Shown one piece after another: positions 59,546-64,000 of a DNA stretch of 64,000 bases. Made by a program: the position numbers and the translations under genes. The stretch is taken from NCBI RefSeq assembly GCF_013149295.1, contig NZ_JABGCB010000006.1, positions 248,001-312,000 of the forward strand, in the 5' to 3' direction. The notes beneath the pieces were generated by a model that saw only the letters and a program-made list of their open reading frames with translations, made no database searches and was not told where the DNA came from. Position 1 is the first letter of the stretch; each line of letters begins with the position of its first letter. This DNA comes from Novosphingobium sp. SG751A. Its GTDB lineage: Bacteria > Pseudomonadota > Alphaproteobacteria > Sphingomonadales > Sphingomonadaceae.

Positions 59546-61036
59546 ATGTTCGACAGACGCGACTTTCTGATGAATGCCGGGCTGATCGGCGCCGGGGCGA
59601 TGCTGCCGGGGGCCGGGCTGGCCAAGGGCGTGCTGGCGGCGGAAAAGGCCGATGTGGTGATCATCGGCGGTGGGCTTTCTGGGCTCAATTCCGCGCTGAT
59701 GCTGGGCGATCTGGGGTTCAAGGTGGTGGTGCTGGAGGCCGGCGCGATGGTCGGCGGGCGGGTCAAGACGCTCGACACCAGCGAGGGCAAGCTGGACGTG
59801 GGCGCCAGCCAGATCGGGCGCGGCTATGCGCGGATCATCGATGCCTGTATGAAATTCGGGCTGAAACTGACGCCGGAGGACCGCGACTTGCTGCCCTTCG
59901 GTTTCCGTTACAAGGATCAGTGGGTTGACCTGAAAACATGGGCCGACAATCCGCTCAACAAGACCGTGGGCGATGAGCGCAAGATATCGCCCATGCTGAT
60001 GGGGCAGGCGGTGACGAGCAAGTGGAACCCTTGCAAGGAGTTGTCCGACTGGCTTGATCCTTCGCTGGCCGCGCAGGACATTTCGCTGCGGCAATTGATG
60101 GTGCAAAAGGGCTATTCGCCCGCCGCCATTGAACTGGCCTCTTATTCCGCGCCCGGCATCGGCATGGATGAAACCTCGATGCTGCGCATGTGGCAGGAGG
60201 AAACGCGCGGGGCGGCGGACCGGCGCATCGGCGGGCGCGAACGTGAACAGCGCGACCATCCCTTTGGCGAGACCAACGACCATAATGCCATCGACGGGCT
60301 TTCCTCGATCAACAATATCGTGGGCGGCACCCAGCAACTGCCCTTCGCCATGGCGGCGAAACTGGGCGATGTGGTGCGGTTGAACAAGCGCGTGGGCCGG
60401 ATCGCGATGAGCGACAAGGGCGCCACCGTCACCTGTATCGACGGCAGCGCCTATCAGGCGCGCTTTGTCATTTCCAGCCTGCCTTTCTCGATGCTGCGCG
60501 ATGTGGAGATCACCGGGACAGCCAATCCGATCGCGCGCGACGCCATCGCCCATATGCCCTACGCCAACACCGCGCGCCTCTATCTCAGCGTGGAAAAGCC
60601 CTTCTGGAAGGCCGATGGCCTGCCCGCCAGTTTCTCGACCGATGGGCCGATCGGCATGTTCTGGGGCATCGATAACCACACCGGCGAGGGCAAGCATCGC
60701 GCGATGGTGGTGATGGTGGGCAAGGTGGCGCAGGCGATTTCGCAGCGCGCCGATGCGGTGCCTTTCATCCTGTCCGAACTGGAGCGTTTGCGCCCCGCGT
60801 CCAAGGGGCTGCTCAAGGTGGTGGCCTATAAGGACTGGCTGCGCGATCCGCTGCAAAAGGGCTGCGGTTTCAGCCTCGCGCCGGGTCAGGTCAACGCTTT
60901 TGGCCGCGACTTCATCAAGCCATGGCAGGTGCTGCATTTCTGCGGCGAGCATACGCGGCGCAGCGATTACGGCATGGAAAGCGCGATGGAAAGCTCCGAA
61001 CGGGTGGTGCTGGAGGTGGCCGAAAGGGCGGGCTGA
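59546..61036 (+). CDS. exported flavin amine oxidase-family protein
   Basis: This 496-aa protein has a Tat signal at its start (FDRRDFLMNAGLIGAGAML) and a flavin-containing amine oxidase fold: VVIIGGGLSGLNSALMLGD (about 36-54), VLEAGAMVGGRVKT and the C-terminal HFCGEHTRRSDYGMESAMES. It probably oxidises a primary or secondary amine, or a related C-N or C-C bond, in the periplasm. The ATG at 59546 has GGAAAAG ahead and puts the RR motif close to the N-terminus; an ATG at 59531 is an alternative. It opens the unit with the formylglycine-fold protein. Confidence 0.85.
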   Translation: MFDRRDFLMNAGLIGAGAMLPGAGLAKGVLAAEKADVVIIGGGLSGLNSALMLGDLGFKVVVLEAGAMVGGRVKTLDTSEGKLDVGASQIGRGYARIIDACMKFGLKLTPEDRDLLPFGFRYKDQWVDLKTWADNPLNKTVGDERKISPMLMGQAVTSKWNPCKELSDWLDPSLAAQDISLRQLMVQKGYSPAAIELASYSAPGIGMDETSMLRMWQEETRGAADRRIGGREREQRDHPFGETNDHNAIDGLSSINNIVGGTQQLPFAMAAKLGDVVRLNKRVGRIAMSDKGATVTCIDGSAYQARFVISSLPFSMLRDVEITGTANPIARDAIAHMPYANTARLYLSVEKPFWKADGLPASFSTDGPIGMFWGIDNHTGEGKHRAMVVMVGKVAQAISQRADAVPFILSELERLRPASKGLLKVVAYKDWLRDPLQKGCGFSLAPGQVNAFGRDFIKPWQVLHFCGEHTRRSDYGMESAMESSERVVLEVAERAG

Positions 61037-61151
61037 TCGGCTCTATCCGCTCGCCGGACATTGGCGACAACAAAGACTTCCCCGCGCCCCGCGCAGGGCA
61101 GTCTTTGTCCCAAGAGCGCCGCGCAGGCGCTTAAGGATTGGGGAGACATTC
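61037..61151. promoter_or_regulatory. structured leader with operator-like site and two hairpins
   Basis: Between the amine oxidase and the FGE-fold gene lie TATCCG-CTCGC-CGGACA (61044-61060, perfect TCCG-N5-CGGA core), a 9-bp inverted repeat ACAAAGACT/AGTCTTTGT (61070-61078 with 61100-61108), a second stem AGCGCC-GCGCA-GGCGCT (61115-61131) and the ribosome site GGGGAG (61140-61145). Confidence 0.5.
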
Positions 61152-62099
61152 ATGACATATCGCTGGTTTCTGGCCGGATTGGTGCTGGCTGTTTCCCCGC
61201 CTGTCTTTTCGGCACCCGCATCGATCCGCGATTGCAAGGACGTATGCCCCGCGATGGTGGTGGTCCCGGCGGGCCATTTCACCATGGGCGCCGATGCGGG
61301 CGAGGCCGACCGGCCCGAAGGCGCGCCTCATCCCGTCGCCATCACCCGCGCTTTTGCGCTGGCCACGCGTGAGGTGACCAATGGCGATTATACCGCCTTT
61401 GTCGCGGCCACCGGCTACGCCTCCTCGCGCGGGTGCCGCAGCCTGATCCGCGCCACGGGCAAGGTCGAGGCGATCCACGATGCCGATTTCCGCCATCCGG
61501 GTGAGGGCGCAGGCGATGGCGCGCCTGACCGTCCGGTTGTCTGCGTGTCATGGCGCGATGCCAAGGCCTATACCGCATGGCTCTCCCAAAAGACCGGCAA
61601 GCCCTATCGCCTGCCAAGCGAGGCGGAATGGGAATATGCCGCGCGCGCAGGCACGAGCGAGGAATTCCCATGGCAGGGCGGCGCGGCCAAGGCCTGCGCT
61701 CATGCCAATGTACTGGACGGCGACGGTATGAAGGATGGCGCGCTGGCGGTGTTTGGCGGGGCGGGGGGCATGGCGGCGGCTGTGCCGTGCCGCGATGGCT
61801 TTGCCGGGGTGGCGCCGGTGGGGTCTTATCCGCCCAATGCCTTTGGCCTGTACGATATGGTCGGCAATGTCTGGGAATGGACACAGGATTGCTATGTCGC
61901 GCCCTATCCTGCCGATGCGTCGCACGATGGCCGCGCCTATGAGGTTTCGGGCGCATGTCCGCGCCGCGCGGTGCGGGGCGGCAGCTGGATTTCGGCGGCA
62001 TTCCGCAACCGGGTAACATGGCGCGGGCGCGATCCCGAGGACCAGGTGAGCTGGATCTTCGGTTTCCGCGTCGCGCGCGATCTGGTGAATGGGAAATGA
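61152..62099 (+). CDS. formylglycine-generating-enzyme-fold protein (FGE-sulfatase family)
   Basis: This 315-aa protein has a signal peptide (ending FSAPAS) and the FGE/SUMF1 domain: MVVVPAGHFTMGA, REVTNGDYTAF, RLPSEAEWEYAARAG, FGLYDMVGNVWEW and RGGSW. In genuine formylglycine-generating enzymes two Cys follow RGGSW; here the segment reads RGGSWISAAFRNRVTWR, with neither Cys. It is therefore probably not a sulfatase activator and may serve a different oxidative or binding role, as other FGE-like proteins do. GGGGAG precedes the ATG. It overlaps the Moco enzyme gene. Confidence 0.87.
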   Translation: MTYRWFLAGLVLAVSPPVFSAPASIRDCKDVCPAMVVVPAGHFTMGADAGEADRPEGAPHPVAITRAFALATREVTNGDYTAFVAATGYASSRGCRSLIRATGKVEAIHDADFRHPGEGAGDGAPDRPVVCVSWRDAKAYTAWLSQKTGKPYRLPSEAEWEYAARAGTSEEFPWQGGAAKACAHANVLDGDGMKDGALAVFGGAGGMAAAVPCRDGFAGVAPVGSYPPNAFGLYDMVGNVWEWTQDCYVAPYPADASHDGRAYEVSGACPRRAVRGGSWISAAFRNRVTWRGRDPEDQVSWIFGFRVARDLVNGK

Positions 62100-64000
62100 G
62101 CCGCATCCTCAATCTCAGCCGCCGCGAAATGCTGCATGGCCTGGGCGCGGGCGTGCTGGCGCTGGGCTTTGGCTTTCCCGCACGGGCGCAGGGCGGGGCG
62201 GGCTTTGGCGCGATGATTGCGATTGTGCCGGATGGCGCGGTGCATTTTACCTGCCCCTCATCGGAAATGGGGCAGGGGACGCAGGAAGCGCTCGCCCGTC
62301 TGATTGCCGAGGAACTCGATTGCGACTGGGCGCGGATGGAGGTGGGGCTGCCATGGGCGGACAGGGCCTTTATCAACCCCGGCATGGGAAAGCAGATGAC
62401 CGCCAACAGCGCGACCACGGTGGGCTATTTCCTGCCTTTGCGCCGGGCCGGGGCGGCGGCGCGGATGATGCTGATGGCGGCGGGCGCGGCGCGCTGGGGC
62501 GTGGCGGTGGACCAGATCTCGACGCAAGGCGGCGAGGTAATTCATGCGGCCAGCGGGCGGCGGCTGACCTATGGCGCGCTGGCGGAGGAGGCGGCGCGTT
62601 TGCCGGTGCCGGGCGATGTGGCGCTCAAGTCTCCCGCCGATTTCCGCCTGATCGGCTGCAAGAGCCCGCGCAAGGATCTGCTGCCCAAGGTGACGGGTCG
62701 GGCTGAGTTCGGCGTCGATGTGATGCGCCCCGATATGCTGGTGGGGGCGCTGGCGCTGGCCCCGCATCCGCGCGCAAAGGTTGAGGCAGCCAATCTGGCA
62801 CAGGTGAAGGCCATGCCGGGCGTTGTGGCGGTGGTGCCGGTCGATGGCGGCTATGCGGTGCTGGCTCCGCGTTTCTGGACCGCGAAAAAGGCGGCCGAGG
62901 CGTTGAAATTGACCGTGCTTTCCTCGCCAACGGCGGGGGTGGATGACAAGGTGATCGATGCTGCGCTGACCCGCGCCTTTGCGGAAAAAGCGCCGATGCC
63001 CTTTCCCGATTTCGATTTTTCCACCATGCGTCCACGCGCCGGAGGAGGCGACAAGCCCGCCGTTCTGGCCGCCATCGCCGCCGCGCTGCGCCGGGTGGAG
63101 GCTGAATATGACGTGCCCTATCTGGCCCATGCGGCGATGGAGCCGTTGAATTGCAGCGTGCTCTTTGCCGATGGGCAGTTGACCCTGCGCGGGCCTATGC
63201 AATCGCCCGAGGACGTGCGGGCGCTGGCGGCCAAAATGGCGGGCCTGCCGCTCGACAAGGTGCGGGTGGAGGTGACGTTTCTGGGTGGTGGGTTTGGCCG
63301 CAAATGGGCGACCGACTTTCCCATTCCCGCCATGCAGGCTGCGATGGCCGTGCCGGGGCGCTGGGTTAAACTGATCTGGACGCGGGAAAATGATCTGGCG
63401 ATGGACCAGTTCCGCCCGGCCTATCGCGTCAAAAGCGTGGCCGGGATCGGGGCAGACGGCGCGCTGGTTGCGATCCACAGCCGGATCGCGGGGCAATCAA
63501 TCAACACCTATCACGGACGGCGCGGCTTTCCCGGCATGGCCGATCCCACGGCGGCCGGGCTGCTGATCTACGGCTGCTATTCCGGGCCGATGAAGCTGAT
63601 GGAATTTCACGAGGCCGATCTGGCGATCCCGGTCGGCTTCTGGCGGTCCGTTACGATGAGCCAGAATGCCTTCTTTGCCGAGAGCTTCATCGACGAAGTG
63701 GCGCGGGCGGCGGGCCGCGATCCCTATGTCTATCGCCGCGACCTGCTTGCCGGTGAACCGCGCATCGCGCGCGCGCTGGACAAGGCCGCTGCCATGATCG
63801 GCTGGGACCGGCCCAAGGCGAAGGGCGTGGGGCGCGGTATGGCGCTGACCTATAACGAGGGCCATGTCTGCGCGCAGGCGGTCGAGGTGACGGTTAATGA
63901 GCGCAAGCTGGCCATCCGTCGGATCGTGGCGGCGTTTGATTGCGGGGTGATGGTCGATCCGGCGGGCGTGGAAAGCCAGATCAGCGGCGGCATCATCTTT
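62096..64000 (+). CDS. molybdopterin hydroxylase large subunit (IorB/xanthine dehydrogenase family), 3-prime end outside window
   Basis: The 635 visible codons stay open to the window edge. The protein has a Tat signal (LSRREMLHGLGAGVLALG), the SSEMGQGTQEALARLIAEEL Moco-binding stretch, VTFLGGGFGRKW and YLAHAAMEPLN, as in isoquinoline 1-oxidoreductase large subunits and aldehyde dehydrogenases of that exported type. It would hydroxylate an N-heterocycle or oxidise an aldehyde in the periplasm with a 2Fe-2S partner and cytochrome, presumably encoded beyond the edge. It overlaps the FGE-fold gene stop by four bases. Confidence 0.88.
   Translation, partial: MSRILNLSRREMLHGLGAGVLALGFGFPARAQGGAGFGAMIAIVPDGAVHFTCPSSEMGQGTQEALARLIAEELDCDWARMEVGLPWADRAFINPGMGKQMTANSATTVGYFLPLRRAGAAARMMLMAAGAARWGVAVDQISTQGGEVIHAASGRRLTYGALAEEAARLPVPGDVALKSPADFRLIGCKSPRKDLLPKVTGRAEFGVDVMRPDMLVGALALAPHPRAKVEAANLAQVKAMPGVVAVVPVDGGYAVLAPRFWTAKKAAEALKLTVLSSPTAGVDDKVIDAALTRAFAEKAPMPFPDFDFSTMRPRAGGGDKPAVLAAIAAALRRVEAEYDVPYLAHAAMEPLNCSVLFADGQLTLRGPMQSPEDVRALAAKMAGLPLDKVRVEVTFLGGGFGRKWATDFPIPAMQAAMAVPGRWVKLIWTRENDLAMDQFRPAYRVKSVAGIGADGALVAIHSRIAGQSINTYHGRRGFPGMADPTAAGLLIYGCYSGPMKLMEFHEADLAIPVGFWRSVTMSQNAFFAESFIDEVARAAGRDPYVYRRDLLAGEPRIARALDKAAAMIGWDRPKAKGVGRGMALTYNEGHVCAQAVEVTVNERKLAIRRIVAAFDCGVMVDPAGVESQISGGIIF

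Noticed and set aside
58622..60952. A 776-codon frame that would extend the membrane protein
   Set aside because: It is antisense to the amine oxidase; the membrane protein has a clear GGGGAG and ATG at 59284.
1..64000. CRISPR arrays, tRNA or rRNA genes, insertion sequences, integrases, attachment sites
   Set aside because: No direct-repeat arrays, cloverleaf genes, transposase or integrase motifs were seen on either strand.

Overview
The window is about 64 kb of GC-rich, very densely packed DNA (57 protein-coding genes; starts and stops often overlap by 1-4 bases as ATGA or TGATG). It contains a TonB-dependent receptor, several Tat/Sec-exported proteins and many flavin-, Moco- and CoA-dependent catabolic enzymes. 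This suits an oligotrophic, aromatic- or terpenoid-degrading alphaproteobacterium, most probably a sphingomonad such as Novosphingobium. That placement is inference from gene content and style. I see no rRNA, tRNA, insertion sequence, prophage or CRISPR.

Layout. 1-6.1 kb: the N-terminal part of a hydantoinase A-type gene, an aldehyde dehydrogenase, an exported CE1-like esterase, and a GPH-type sugar/glycoside symporter with an alpha/beta hydrolase. 6.2-10.5 kb: an M24 peptidase-fold protein, a short and a full-length luciferase-like monooxygenase (LLM), and a hydrolase. 10.5-14.8 kb: an exported serine hydrolase, an FAD aromatic hydroxylase, an Asp/Glu-racemase-like protein and a membrane protein. 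25.6 to 14.9 kb (minus): ten genes for a methyltransferase, a helical protein, two flavoproteins, an MDR reductase, a LeuCD-type hydratase, an HMG-CoA-lyase-like lyase, a CaiB-type CoA transferase and a DUF1838 protein. 25.8-32 kb (plus): HapK-like protein, SDR, MmgE/PrpD, VOC protein, hydrolase, unknown protein, MFS. 35.5-32 kb (minus): isochorismatase-like amidase, two polysaccharide-deacetylase-fold hydrolases, MDR dehydrogenase. 35.7-38.1 kb: esterase and aldehyde dehydrogenase. 45.1-38.2 kb (minus): LLM, D-aminoacylase, M24 protein, MFS, LLM. 45.3-48.1 kb: SDR, MFS, hydrolase. 49-48.1 kb (minus): two cupins. 49.5-52.3 kb: TonB receptor and DUF1330. 53.4-52.3 kb: LacI-type regulator. 59.3-53.8 kb (minus): membrane protein, MFS-cupin fusion, LLM, PhyH dioxygenase, hydrolase. 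59.5-64 kb: flavin amine oxidase, a formylglycine-enzyme-fold protein, and a Moco hydroxylase large subunit that runs off the end.

How it may work (inference). The TonB receptor would import a bulky substrate and the five MFS carriers would move it or its pieces across the inner membrane. LLM and FAD monooxygenases, a PhyH dioxygenase and a Moco hydroxylase would oxidise it. Esterases, amidases and alpha/beta hydrolases would open esters, amides and rings. SDR/MDR/ALDH enzymes would process alcohols and aldehydes, and the LeuCD-CoA transferase-lyase set would cut a substituted malate into central metabolites. The abundance of C-N-active families points to a nitrogen-containing, partly esterified or glycosylated natural product, but the substrate cannot be read from the sequence.

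The most striking unexplained signal is a 17-base inverted repeat, roughly T(A/G)TCCG-N5-CGGA(T/C)A. It occurs thirteen times, almost always 50-170 bases ahead of a transcription unit, and ties nearly the whole window into one putative regulon. A second motif, TTGYGCA-like, clusters around the LacI gene and its neighbours at 45-59 kb. Other unusual items are three alpha/beta hydrolases with histidine at the nucleophile position, an MFS-cupin fusion, and an orphan plus-strand terminator that hints at a small RNA.
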